Assembly: GCA_963377175.1 (NCBI GenBank)
Contig: CAUJNA010003738.1
Span: 301,001-365,000, forward strand
Direction of reading: 5' to 3'
Length of the DNA: 64,000 nucleotides
DNA from: Effrenium voratum
Taxonomy: Eukaryota > Sar > Dinophyceae > Suessiales > Symbiodiniaceae
This document shows positions 1 through 12,599 of the stretch, piece after piece. Under the pieces are notes generated by a model. That model saw only the letters and a program-made list of their open reading frames with translations, had not been told where the DNA came from and made no database searches. Position 1 is the first letter of the stretch. Every line of letters starts with the position of its first letter. The position numbers and the translations under genes were made by a program.

Positions 1-11
1 TAGGAGACGTA

Positions 12-302
12 GTGCAGGATTTCGTCCTTCAAGTGTATGAACTGCGAGAGCGATCCACATCCGGATGTGCTGAGTGCCTCTCTTGCTCCGACAACCATCC
101 CGATTGTTTTGAGACTCACGTCCCTATGTGCAGAACAGCCGCCGGACTCGGAGAATCCAGCTTTGCTCAATACCTGAGTTGCGCATCTGACAAAATGAGA
201 CAGGCTGTGAGGGCCGCACCAATCTCAATCCGTCTGTTTGATAATTACTCCTACCAGGAAACCGTTGAGGTTGAAATCCAAGCTGAAAACAAAGCTCAAT
301 GA
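12..302 (+). CDS. Weak candidate exon on the plus strand
   Basis: After GTGCAG the plus strand reads DFVLQVYELRERSTSGCAEC, followed by cysteine-rich sequence. A second plus frame is open over the same stretch. No family is recognised. It matters mainly because a plus-strand gene here would make the AT-rich island at 5.5-7.3 kb a meeting point of two gene blocks. Confidence 0.2.
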   Translation: MQDFVLQVYELRERSTSGCAECLSCSDNHPDCFETHVPMCRTAAGLGESSFAQYLSCASDKMRQAVRAAPISIRLFDNYSYQETVEVEIQAENKAQ

Positions 303-485
303 CAAACAAACCTCAGAGTCGCGGCCATCACACCCAATTGCCTGAGGTATGGTTTGAAACATCAAGAAACTGCTGACTAGTGGCATGAAACATAGCTTCT
401 TCCCACCCTAACTTGCGCGTCGGCTGCCCTAGCACTTTCGAGCACACCAAATTGCAAATCCTTCCGAAAGAAGTGACAACAAGCA

Positions 486-911
486 AACACACACACACAC
501 ACACAACCACAAAGCAGACACACACACAGACACACACACAGACACACAGACACACACAAACACACACAAACACACACAGACAGACACAGACACAGACACA
601 GACACAGACACAGACACAGACACAGACACAGACACAGACACAGACACAGACATAGACACAGACACAGACACAGACACAGACACAGACACAGACACAGACA
701 CAGACACACACACACACACACACAAACACACACAGACACACAGAGACACACACAGACACACACACACACAAACACACACAGACACACAGAGACACACACA
801 GACACACACACACACAGACACACACAGACACACACAGACACACACAGACACACAGACACAGACACACACAGACACACAGACACACACACACACAGACACA
901 CCCACACGCAA
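486..911. repeat. (CA)n/(CAGA)n compound microsatellite
   Basis: About 425 bp of CA and CACAGA units form the first part of a compound block that runs to 1,309. The long frames crossing it encode only CVCV- or THTH-type strings and are not genes. Confidence 0.95.
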
Positions 912-1147
912 GCAAACAATCAATCAAACAAACAAACAAACAAACAAACAAACAAACAAACAAACAAACAAACAAACAAACAAACAAACACACAAACACA
1001 CAAACACACAAGCAAGCAAGCAAGCAAGCAAACAAACAAAAGAGCAAGCAAGAAATCAGAAAGAAAGCAAGCAAGCAAGCAAGCAAGTAGACAAACAGGC
1101 AGCGAGCGAGCCAGCCAGCCGGCAGGCAAGCAGGCAAGCGAGCAAGC
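912..1147. repeat. (CAAA)n then (CAAG)n microsatellite
   Basis: CAAA units change to CACAAA and then CAAG units, grading into AGCC/AGGC. This is simple sequence directly continuing the CAGA block. Confidence 0.95.
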
Positions 1148-1203
1148 GTGCATTTTGTTGTGCGCAAAAATTCGCTGTATTCATTCGGGCACGTCAGTTT
1201 GCA

Positions 1204-1309
1204 TGTCTGTCTGTCTGTCTGTCTCTGTCTGTCTCTGTCTGTCTCTGTCTGTCTCTGTCTGTCTGTCTGTCTGTCTGTCTCTTTCTGTCTGTCTGTCTGT
1301 CTGTCTGTC
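1204..1309. repeat. (TCTG)n microsatellite
   Basis: TCTG and TCTC units. TCTG is the reverse complement of CAGA, which fills 486-911, so the two blocks face each other as an imperfect inverted repeat about 300 bp apart. Confidence 0.95.
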
Positions 1310-4300
1310 GATCAGTTGGTCGTGGTTTCTTCCGTGCAACTGAAAGCTTCGGGGTCTTCATTGTTTTGTTTTGATTTGTTTGCTTGTGATAGCAAGCCGG
1401 AAAATGGGATGTCCTCATCAGGGCTACAGCGACACGGCGGGGTAAACGCGACGGAGCCGGCAGCCCTCACACGTGTGAAAAGAAGACGTATTTCTGAAAA
1501 CATCAGGTTTCGAGTACCTGCGGCTAAGAACCAAGGATGAAGCGGCGGCAGGAAACCTCCAGAAGGAGAAGAGCCCGCCCATGCACTGCAAAGGCTGTCA
1601 AATGACCACGGGCCGGACAGGAGGCGAGAAGACTACATTTCAAGCATGTGGAACCCTGGCGGCAGCACAAAAAGGCTTGTTCGTCCTCAAATCTATACAG
1701 ATACGGTAGCCCCCCTCCCCTTCCAAGAAAAACAAACTACCTCTTTCCACACATGAACTGCAGGTTGAAACCCACTAAAAAGAACAACATGTCTGGCATT
1801 TGCCCCCCCCCCCCGGCCACTGTCCTCTAAACAACCTCAGGAAGAAGCATTTCTACTTCCAATTTTGGTTGATTGGAAATGTTGCGCAACATTTTCCACA
1901 GAAACCGTTGCCGTTAGAGCAGAGCCGCCCCATGCGACGGCCAGCGCTGGATCCGCAAGGCGCCCTTCCGGAGCCGCAGCCCGTCTTGGGCGCGAGACTC
2001 CATGCGGCAAAACGGCACAAGTGACACAAACGTCTTGGGCGGTGCGGTTGGCAGATGTTGGGTCAGGCTATTTTCTTGGAGTGTCACGGATTCCCTAGAG
2101 GTTTCCATGCTTCAAGAAAGAACGCCAAGCACTGCTGAGGAGATGTATTCGACATGTACACTGTTACTGAAAACTCATCAAAATGCAACAAGTGACGACC
2201 TAAATGATGGCGAGACTTGGATCCAGGTTGGATTCACGTGAGCGGCCCAGATTGCCCATTCCTCCTGCGCGATTGTCAATTTGTCAGCCCATGCCAGGCA
2301 AACCGTCCGGTGAAACCAGCTTGGGCCAGCAAGTCGGACGTTCGCGCCCCCACCAAACACCACGTAAGTCACCCAAGCCCCGCAAAGGAGAACTCTTGCG
2401 AGTTGGGCGCGGGCGGCAAGCAACTCGATCGCCAAACCCCTGCAACTCCTTCTTTGCACCGAATGGCGACTTTCAAACCAAATTGCTTGTGGACCACCAT
2501 CTGAAAGCTGGTTTGCTGCAAATTTAAATGGGAACAAGTGCCCAAGCTCCAAACCTAATTGTCGTTGTGGACTCTCCCAGGCCCGAAAACTCCAGGCTTC
2601 CCCACGGAGCGCGGAGCAGGCCTTCGGGGCGGAGCCATTGACCCAAGTCGAGCCCAAAAGCTAATGATTCGATTTAAAAGTCGGAAACAAAAAGCAATTG
2701 GAACAAAAAGTGATGTCTGCCATCCAAAAAAGCGAGTTTACTCCATCAGGGACCCTTGTGGGCTCGCGTCGCTGAGTCCCAAATTACCTCCTCAATTGGC
2801 TCCAAATGGGAATGTCGGAATGTCCTAAAGAATCCCTGGCTCCCGCATCCTGCAAGGAACCCAAAGATAGAGAGACCTGTTTTCAGTCCCCTCCCAGCTG
2901 CGCCCGCCCATTGCGCCTGGTTCTGCAGCCACAACCTCGGTGGCAATGGCTTGGACCGAGCATCCCCTGATCACTGAGACAAAGCCAAACGCTGCAAGTT
3001 GGCAATGAATCAAAATTGATGACGGATTGTCAACAGAGAGGCCGCTCTCCAAGTTTTGTCGAGAGCACATCCTCACAACGGAAACCGGCACAAACGAGTA
3101 CTCGATTCATTTTTGTCCACACATGCCTAGCCACGAACGCATGAAAAACACAACAACTTAAAGCCACCGGTACCTGCTTCGCAAAAAAGCGAAGCCGCAG
3201 TCAGAGCTGATGCAATGAGGCCTGCCCCTTTCATTCCAGCAAAGCAAAAGCAATCAACCAGAAAAGGAAAGCAGCGCCTTCCAGAGAAGATCAGCCAGAC
3301 AAGCCATTGCAGGCGAGGAGCCGAGGGCGCTGGAAAAACATGTGCGGGCGCGGCATAGCCTCTCATCTGACAAGTTCAATCTCTTTAGCAAAACTTGGGT
3401 GTTGAGACCAGGCTGATTGCCGCAAAGCTGTAGGTTGAAAGTTTGTGAAGGGTACAGTACTGAACTCCTCACAAAAGGGCAAGCGTCAAGCCAACATGAC
3501 CTTCTAGGTGACTCAGTATGCTATTTAATTTTCCAGGCACTTCATTCAATGCTGCTAGCCGTTTCAAGGCTGGAATTGCCTCATCCGCACATCTTGAACC
3601 TTCCGTTTCTCTGTGACATTGTTCAACTAAAGGCAAACCCCGCAAATCCACATGAGACATTCGCTCAGCGCGCCTCGGCAGGCTGCCTGCACTGTCAAAA
3701 TCAGTCTGTGAAAGCAACAAAGTCTCGACTGTCTTTGCCCTCTCCAGGCAAACTACTTTGGGGCAAACTGTGTGAACCTTCTAGACTTGCTCAACTACAT
3801 GCCACATGCCTTCGCTTCAACATGACCTGAAAATGTAACATCCATCCATGACTATCAAAGGCACACAACTGACACTTCCATCCCACTTCACTCTTCAGGA
3901 CCAAGGTCGCAGGCACAGTGACACTTCAAATGACACCTATTCAAGCATTGGCGCCTGCGCCCAGTGCAGCCCCGGGTCATGAGCCTCAGGGCAAGCTGCA
4001 AGGAAAAACGCAAGAGCTCCGGGCAGGCAATCATGGTGGTGACGACGCATCAAGCAATGACTCTGCCCGTTGCACTGACCAATTGTTTGTTCCACAAGTC
4101 AGCATCCCTTCATGCCATCCGCAACCAGGACTGAATTGGACAACCGCACGGACGGCCAACCTTACTAAGTTGGGGACTAAAGCACTCCAATTTCAACACA
4201 GCATCACGCAAGTCTCTGCCAATCGGGGTTTCCCTTCAAAAACGAAGGCTCTATCACAAACTGGGCCTCGGACTGAACGCTCAGGGCATGGCACGGGAAA

Positions 4301-5523
4301 CGGCATAGCCAAGGATGGCATGGCAATGAATTTCAGGGGCACGAGGGGGTGATCTGAATATGGCGAACTCTTGAAAAACGGATCGTGACAGGTGATGATC
4401 TAGAAAGCAATGTGTTTGTTCAGTTGTTGGCCCAAGAGATATCCAAACAATTGCACGGCAGTGAACTGCAGAATGCATCGCTTCTGTAACATACCCGCTC
4501 CCACATCTAACCAGCCTCAGAGACAAAGGCGCGTGCATGCCGATTTCAGATTTCAGATGTTGAAAACACATCTCAAAACGGTCCAACGATATTCAACGGC
4601 TAGTAAGACGGGTTTGAAGACTTTACATATCCCAGAATTGCAACATAGGGTCATCAAACCTATGTCTACCATCGCGTAGGTTCATGTTGACATGCAACAC
4701 CAACCCTACAGCGCAGTAACATGGCAGCAAAAAAACATATCTCCAAAAAACACATCCGCATTTTTGAGGAACCTCCTTGTGCGGACCGGGTTCTTCAAGG
4801 TTAATATTCCTATTTCAGTCAAGGGTTAATCCCAAACCGACTCAAAAAACCGGTGATTGCTTTGCTGCTAAATGTTCATTGGCGAATGAACTCCTGCGAA
4901 ATGGTCTTTCAAATGTCATATGTCCAAATTTCGTTCAAACTCAATTCAGCCTGCCTCAGCTTTGATGAAACAAATAAATGCTTCTGATGTTCTGCAAACC
5001 ATGCACTGCTCCAGAACCTACTACTCTCACAACACTACGGCACAAGAGTTTGTCAAGAGGTGTTGCTTAGTACCAAACGGCGCAAAGGCTCGGCAGCTGC
5101 CCAGAGGCGTCCGGTCCTGCTGCCTTCATCTCAGCCCCGAGCCGCTGAGAGCAAGTGTGCATTCCAGCGAGGCCTGGGCAGATGTAGGGTCACTTTGTGA
5201 CCTTCTGCCAAAGTCAGATAACCCGGACGCGCTTGCAACCGTTGCAGGCAGTCTCACTGAGATCATCTGCCCGTTGGCTGTGAGCCTGCCACGTGCGAGA
5301 CTGAGAGTTCCACTTTGTGCTTGTGGGCCCAGATTGCAATGAGCTTCACAAATTTCACAGGGAGGGAAGTTGTCGCAAGCACCTTGTTGATGCCGGCTTC
5401 TGCTCCTGTGTTGTCCGAGCCTGTCGGGACCTGAATGGTCAGGCGTTTGGAGCCCCAAGCGCGGTGAATGCTCTGAGCCAATGCGAGTTGGTCCAACGCT
5501 TAAGTTGTTTAGAAGAGAGTTAA
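1310..5523. other. No supported gene
   Basis: Mixed-composition sequence with short open frames on both strands. None has a recognised motif or convincing splice signals. A short poly-C run lies at 1,802-1,814. Confidence 0.5.
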
Positions 5524-7290
5524 ATGTTTTGTTTTTTTGGATTGCTCCTGCTTGTAATCATTAAACATGTTAGTGTTGAAGGGCATTTAAAGGAGAGGCT
5601 TGGGAATATTACGGGCAAGCTGATTTTTGGAATGCGGATTTGTTGGTTTATCGTCGATTATTTAGTTAATTTCGAGATGATTAGGAAGACTATGTCTACA
5701 CTTGAATTTCGATTGTGGTGTTGAGAAGGTTGGGTGTTGGTAGAGTTGTTATATGGTAATATATATATATATATGTGTTTTTCTTTTTTTCTGTAGATGA
5801 TATGTTTGATAAATATTGATAAGAAATATGTAATTCTGAATTGGCCAGGATGCTTTAGCTTGGTTGATTATCTGATTATGTATATTTAATTACTGGAAAT
5901 ACTGTTATTTGGTTATTTAGTCTTTTCCTGGTGTTTTTTTCTACTGAACTTGGAATATTAAAGTAGTAAGAATTGTTGAATTAAAATAATTTGTTTATAG
6001 TATTGAAAAGCAATATATTGTTTGTTTTTAAATATTCTTGAAAATTCAGAACAATAATTTCGATATTTTCCGAAATATGTTTTAATATATTTAAACATGT
6101 AGCTCAATATATACTTTTGAAAAGTACTTGAATAATGTTAAAATGTGTCTTATATAAATCAAAACTGCAAGATTGAATTGGCATTTTGGATAATATATAA
6201 ATAACAATGTGTGGTTAAATTCAAAGCTATTTTTATCTTTTGTAAAACAACTTTAGTGTTGAATTCATATATTCTTTCTAATGCACATAATAACCTATAT
6301 ATCTTTATATATGGTTTGCAAATCAAATTATAATTCATAAATCACATATATATATATATACATATATATATGTACTGTTTGTTAGTTTATTTTAAACATA
6401 TACATATATATATATATATTTTAAAAATATATAAGATTCGCAATATGTTCACATTGTATTCTAAAATATATCCAATGTTAAGCAAATATGTTAACCATTG
6501 TTCCTATATATTTGTCCTAAACATCATCAATTGTTCAAATGTTATTTTCATGTAATTTGAATTATTAACATATCTATAAATATATTCGACTTAAATCCTC
6601 TTTATACATATTATTTCCAAATTAATAGTTTACTTAAAAACAACAACGTATATTTAGTGATATAAATACATATGTATATACAATGAAATATGTCTTATCA
6701 ACTTGCTGTTGCCAATAACACCTTCATTTTTCACATTGTTTAAAACCATATTCGATAGATTAAACTTACCCACAATTCAAACAACACCAAATTTTCCGAA
6801 CATATGTTTCCACCCAAGTCAAAATAACAAAAAAAACAACTGTTTTCTTTAACAATCTCCGTACATGCCATGTTAATCTGCATGTTTTAAGCAAAAAGTT
6901 GAAAACCTAACTTACACGAATAATTAATTTACTCAACTTATACAACTGATCCATAAACAAAACAAATAATAATTTATAATTATTTAAACATACATAATTA
7001 CACATAAATCAACACAAACAATAACAAACCACAACAAATACCACAAAAACAAGCCAAATACATAAAGACAAACAAAGAGACACCGAGACAAACCCAGACA
7101 CATAAACAAGTAAACACAGACATATGCGCCAATAAACACAGACAAAACAAACAAACACCAACAGAGGCAAGGAACCACCAACACCAAAAGAAACACACAG
7201 ACAGACATCAACAGAAGGCACAACAAACAACAACATTAACAATCACAGACAAACACAAAGACAAACAAACAAAGGCAAACAGAGCAAACA
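5524..7290. other. AT-rich island with strand-composition switch
   Basis: The sequence changes abruptly from about even GC to strongly AT-rich after the ATGTTTTG at 5,524. The left part (to about 5,960) is T- and G-rich on the plus strand. The centre (about 5,960-6,700) is nearly pure A/T with several (AT)n runs (5,759-5,774; 6,349-6,420). The right part (about 6,700-7,290) is A- and C-rich, with many ACAAAC-type words. The two halves are therefore reverse-complementary in composition though not in sequence. Open frames inside it are low-complexity and are not credited as genes. Confidence 0.85.
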
Positions 7291-10200
7291 TAGCGTCAGC
7301 GTCGTGCAAAAGGAAGCAATCGGTGAAATATACAGCCCTGCGCGTAGTTAACAGTACTTGGCAACCAACGGGCCTTAAACATCACTCCATACTAACGACA
7401 TGGTAAGTTTGCATCAGCTTGTTACCGCAAGACATTGACTGAAAAGACTACAACGGGAGCAACGAAGGTGCGCGTGCTCCGCAAACTAGCCCTCAGGGGG
7501 CGGGGCAAACCCCCCTCTTCCCGCGACCCTCAAAAGTCTTGAAAATCAAGGCCTACAACTCGACCCACTCAGCAAAGCTGAGGTAAACACAAACTTCAAA
7601 GGAACCACCGGATTGCAAAACATGGAAAGTAAGTCGGCGGCTTTCTTTCTTCTGTCAATCCTTAAAGAGTCCACCTGGCAATGGACCTAAACCTTCTTTT
7701 GCGTTGTTGTTCGGCGCCATCTAACACCATCTTCAAAATCCAACCCTACCAAAAGGTTTTGCGACCACGGGCATGCGCAGCAAAGCGATATTCCACCGAC
7801 TAAGTGTGAGTGTGTGAGGGAAGCTTTTGCCGCCGTGCGCGTGGCAGCGCATAACGGCATAGCTGCGCATGCCACACTCTGCAGCCCTGCAGCCCTGCTG
7901 CGTGGCAGCACGTAGCCGAGCGTGGCGGAGCGTGGCAGCGTGTGGAAGTGTAACACAAATCACACACCTGCATAGCCAATACAATGAACATAAATATACA
8001 TAAATATATATATGCATATATTTATAGATTTAAGAAAACGCTGCAAATACGTGTAGATTAAACACAATCCAACACGTGGCCACAGCCTCTCCGTGTAAGT
8101 GAGCTTGGATAACAACGTGCTGCTTGGTGAACTCCCTACAGCAGCAGCCAAAAATGAAACGGTTCTACATGTCATGGCTTGCGACTTGTAATTCTGAAGG
8201 CATGATCGGGTTTCGAAATGTTTGGAGCCATCCATACAAAAGCGCCAATAGGCACTTTTCATCACTCATATACTCAATCATGCAAACAAACTAAGCGTTT
8301 GACTTCCTCAATGCTCGAACGTAGGTAGGGAAATTAACGTACGTTATACAATGCACTAAGCCCCTTGGTCAAAGGGAACGATTTCAGACACGTCGCCTCT
8401 ATCAAGTTACTGCGGGCTAAATTGGGGGAGTTTCGTTTCCAGTGAAGCCAGCTACACCAAACCTTCGCAATTCGTCTGTGTATTTAGCAACTGTGAGGGG
8501 TCACATTGGAGCTTATATTCAAGAATAATTGCCTTTTCAATCTATCGGATTTGTGGTCTCTTGCGAACTGCCCGGCCGATGCGCTGCATGATGGCCTGAA
8601 AGAGAAACAAAGCTCCGTCCGCACGTCTGGAGGGATGTTCGCTTGATAGGGCCAAGCACTTGCAACACTTTCGCTTTGCTCCCCAAAGGGGAGCCGAGCC
8701 AAATTTGTATGTTTCAAACCAAATCCTTGGATGCCGCACGCACAAGACACGAGCGCGCTGAAGACGGTGCGTCAGCCACCCCACCAGCAAAGCATCACTG
8801 CATCACTGAAGAGCATACGCGGCTGGAGAAACATCTGCGAAAGGTTGGCCAGCCCCACGAGCCAGCCAAGCGCACCAAGCCAGCCGCGAGCAACGTGGCT
8901 TCGGGTTGGTTTGCGCCTTGACCAAGTCGTAAGTTTGTTCTTCGCAAGCATGCCCTAGACAACTGCGCCGTCGAGTTGCAAACGCAAGAGCTGGTCACAA
9001 ATGCAAGGGTGAGCGGGTGACGTGTTGTCATGTGTGTGTTTGTCAGGTACCCCCCTTGCAACATCACCCCTGCAAAAGGAAACTCACCTTACAACCGCCC
9101 AAAAGGCAATGTGTAAGACCGCCAAAAGGCAAATCTAGGGACCCTGTTGACTCTGCGCGCGCACAAGTGCCTGGAGAAGTATGGCAATACTCCTGTCTCA
9201 CCGTGTGAGAGTAACTTGTGAAAAAAACGGTTCTGACTACACCCGTCTATTCCCAGATCGCATGGGTGTGTCCTTCTTAGGGACCCTACAAATTGTGGTG
9301 CTCCTTTTGGTTTCCCGTTAAAACCAGCCAAAGGTTCCTCAAAGAAGACACAGCCACGCGCCGAAAAGCGCGTGTCTGTCGCAGCCACCGCTCTCTGGGG
9401 CTCGCGCCGTGAAAGCGTCGGGGGAGTCGCCCCGCCACTGGAAGGCCAAGAAGTGCCGAGAGCTTCGGAGCAGCTCTTGGCGTCGTTCTAGCTCCTGGGG
9501 CCCCCCTTGAGGCGAGAGGCGAAGGCCCGCTACAGGCGCTACAGGTACAAGGCCTCCATAAACAGCCACAAAGTTCACAGCTCTTGGGCCCCCCTGCCGT
9601 TTTGGATTCGTGGGGAAACCAATCACAAAATAAGCCAGCAGGACCCAAGGGACGTCTCACTGCAGTTTTCGACTTTTGGGCTTGTGCCCCCGGTGTGGGA
9701 AGAGCAAGTGCATTGGCTCGTGGGAGGCAAACCCATGCAAAAGGAAAGGAACCAATTGACAGATTGAGCCTTGCAGGAACTCTGCTGGTTGAAGACCCCA
9801 AGGAGGCAAACATGTATGCCTTTCAGACCTGGAAAATCCTACAGGCCCTGATTCAGTGAGAACCCCTGAGTCATGCCCCGTGAAACACACAAAATCACCA
9901 CATCCAAATCACGCCCGTGCAGCATGCTTGCACACTGCGCAACGGGGAGGTGGCCCTGAGCAGCAACACCCATTTTGCTCGGAGCAAGCAAAGCTTAACT
10001 CTCATGCTCCCCACTTGCAAGCGACGTTACTAAACAGCGTTGAAGACCCAAACCATCCCCATGCTCGCCTGCGACGGCATGGTCTTCAGCCGCTGCAGCA
10101 TCTGCAGGGAGGACTCGGTGTAGTTCTGCGTGCATGGCACCGTGACTACCTCGGGCAGAACGGGCTGGACATGTTGGCTAAACGTTCTAGTTGGCAAGAT

Positions 10201-10690
10201 GCAACACATCTTCATCTGTTGGTCCAAATGGCGATTTGGAGCACCAGAGGCTGGGGCCCATTTGGATTATTAACCGGCAGCCCAAAATTCAAAGTGCTAA
10301 GAGATGCTCAAGGCTAGAACAGCGGGGCTCTTGCAACTTTCAGGAGTGTTCAGTGTTGGCAACGTGGGCAGTGGCCACTGCTGGTCTGGAAAACCTGCCA
10401 ACGGGGCAGCATGCACAGCATCTCTGGGGCTGCCGACAATGTCCTCGTAGGGGATGTCCTGGGCATCACACTCGCTTGAAGGCCGGCTCAGCGGTTTGCA
10501 TTTCTTGGGAACAACAAGTTTGCCCTAGCATCGAATGCGCAATGCCCTGTGCGGTGCAGGCGAACACAAAGGACAAACAAAGAGAGTCTGATAGTTGAAT
10601 ACTGTTGCGCGTCCATGTCCAAACACCCTGATGAAGCAAGAAGGGTTGTTTGCTGGTCATGTGGCTTAGCACTTCTTCTTCCGGAATTTC
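7291..10690. other. No supported gene
   Basis: Ordinary-composition sequence follows the island, with a small AT microsatellite at about 7,990-8,025. A good acceptor (CTCTTTCAG|GCC) at 8,595 on the minus strand precedes a short basic frame (AIMQRIGRAVRKRPQIR), which is too short to call. The 175-codon minus frame at 9,286-9,813 has no recognised motif. Confidence 0.45.
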
Positions 10691-10699
10691 AAGTCTTGC

Positions 10700-12424
10700 A
10701 AATGCCGGAACAAAACGAGGCGTGCGTTCCATGCACGAAGCGGCCAAGCGCAGGCTCGGCCTCAGGGAAGGGCAACGAGAGCTGGTAGGGCGACCCGAAC
10801 TCCCGCCACCAGCTCCTCACGTCGCGTCGCAGGAGGACTACGTCACTACGTATACACAAATTGATGACGGTGGCCGTTCACCAGTAGGCTTTCAGGACGG
10901 TAGTGCAAGCATGGGTTACATGGCAACATGAGAGCCTTCCCGGCAGAATTTCCACTGCTAAACCCCTAGGACAGTCGCCATCTCTGGGGCCAGCGAGGCA
11001 GGCTTTAGGCTTTCAAAGCTGCTGTTGCTTCATTCGGGTGCGCAGTCCTGTGCCCCGGGAAATACGAGGCAAAGTCAAAGAGAACCGGGATGCAGCCGGC
11101 AAGGAAGGCCTCGAACGCGTGCAACGGCTCCCCTCCTGGAAGCCCATGGTGAGCTGAGAGCTGAGAGTCGAGTGATGTTTGCTGACCTTCGAAACCAAGC
11201 CAAACAAAGCCTTCCCGCTTCCAGGCCGAGCGGCATGGAAGAACTTGTGCCTGGCAGCTTGGAACTTCCTTTTGAGATGGCAGAAGGGGGTTCACTTCAC
11301 ATTTGCAGCAGGGCAGAAGGGCTTGCTCTTGGTCCACCAGAATATTTCTCCCTGGGTTTGGCGGGCCGATCAGCTCCGAATCCTACTTTTACCCTACATG
11401 AAGCCAACTGGAAGCTAGGTGCAGTCCACCGGAAGCGTCAACTTTTGCCCGTGGGAAGCTTAGGAAGCTGATTTTTGGCCTATGGGGACTGCAAGCTTGG
11501 GAAGCTCATTTTAGCCTGCGAGCTAAGCTTGAGAAGCAATCGAAGAGTCCTCGCGCAACAAAGTCTCAACAATTCAGTTTACACGCTGGCTCAGCTTTGA
11601 GTTGGTTGATCAGGGGCCAGCTCGTGGGCTTGGGATGGTCTAATTTGGGTGAGGGTTAGCATGGGTCAGGTGGGTTAGGTGAGTCAGACGATCTAGGGTC
11701 CCATTGTGGGTTTCGCTGGTTTTGGTTTCAAACAGAATTGAAACAGACCCTGGTCAGAACCATGGTGGTTGGTGTGGCATCCGAAAACCAGTACGATGAT
11801 GGGCCGTTGGGGTGCGTTGAATGTTGGTTTAGGCTCAGGTTAGGATTGCTGCACGGGATCGGGCACAGGGTTGTTCTCTAGCTTATCCGCGACAAAGCGG
11901 CTTAAGGCAGGTGCACGCTTTACATTCAGTTTACCATTGATCAAGAGCTAGTTGCGTAAAATCTTGGGCACGTGGCTCGGTTTGGACCCTGAACCAAGCT
12001 TTCCGATGGATCTGGCAGCTCGGTTAGCAGGGCCGTGCTCAGAATGTGCGCAGGCCAGCTGGATTCAACCTACCATGAACTGGAGAAACAAGCCAAAAGG
12101 CTAGCGCAACTGCACAGCGCCGAAATCGTTCAAGTCGCGTCCCAGCAAATCAATGGCCCAGTCGACCCCAGTTTATTCTTGTAAGCCAATCCCATAGAAA
12201 GTGTTGCGGGCTGCCCCCAAGTATATTGGGTTCCCTGAATGGTCATGGGACTGCTCATGGTCCACCATGTACATATGTATGCATGTGTGTGTGTGCGCAT
12301 AAAGGTACCAAAAAGGGGCAACCATCCCCGACAAAAGCCCTGCCCGCCTATGGGGAGTATCGCCAGGTCCCATGGGGCAAAACTTGGCGCGCTTCATGGC
12401 CTCGTTGAAGTTCGCCATTGCGGC
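10700..12424 (-). CDS. Probable exostosin-type (GT47) glycosyltransferase fragments
   Basis: Three exon-like pieces occur in order on the minus strand. Piece A, about 12,424-12,362, encodes AMANFNEAMKRAKFCPMGPG and resembles the SxFCLxPxGD segment that precedes the catalytic core of exostosins. Piece B, 11,135-11,048, encodes LHAFEAFLAGCIPVLFDF and matches the family's DAxxAGCIPVxF motif. Piece C, from 10,815 to about 10,740, encodes SWWREFGSPYQLSLPFPE. B to C joins in phase (CACAG|GACTG to GTGAG|GAGC) with a GA donor. The A to B join is less certain: a GA donor after GGC gives a motif a few residues shorter than usual, and DTPHRRA lies just past it. Exostosins are Golgi glycosyltransferases of polysaccharide synthesis. 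The N- and C-terminal exons were not found, so this may be a gene fragment. Confidence 0.5.
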
Positions 12425-12599
12425 CTCAGGCGAGATTTGGGGCTGTCTTTTTTGGAGGTACCAAAGAGGGTTGCTTAAAGGGATGCCAAAACAAACCACC
12501 CATTTGAGGGGTTCCCCTATTTTGATGCGACGCTGGGTATTTCTCAAAAGGGACCCCTGGTGGGTGGTTTCCTTTTGGTTTCCTCCAACTGGCAAAGGC

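Noticed and set aside
328..1167. Long open frames encoding CVCV, THTH and similar strings
   Set aside because: They are translations of CA/CAGA/CAAA microsatellites.
9286..9813. A 175-codon minus-strand frame
   Set aside because: Composition is dominated by Pro, Arg, Ser and Ala in a GC-rich stretch, without recognisable motifs.
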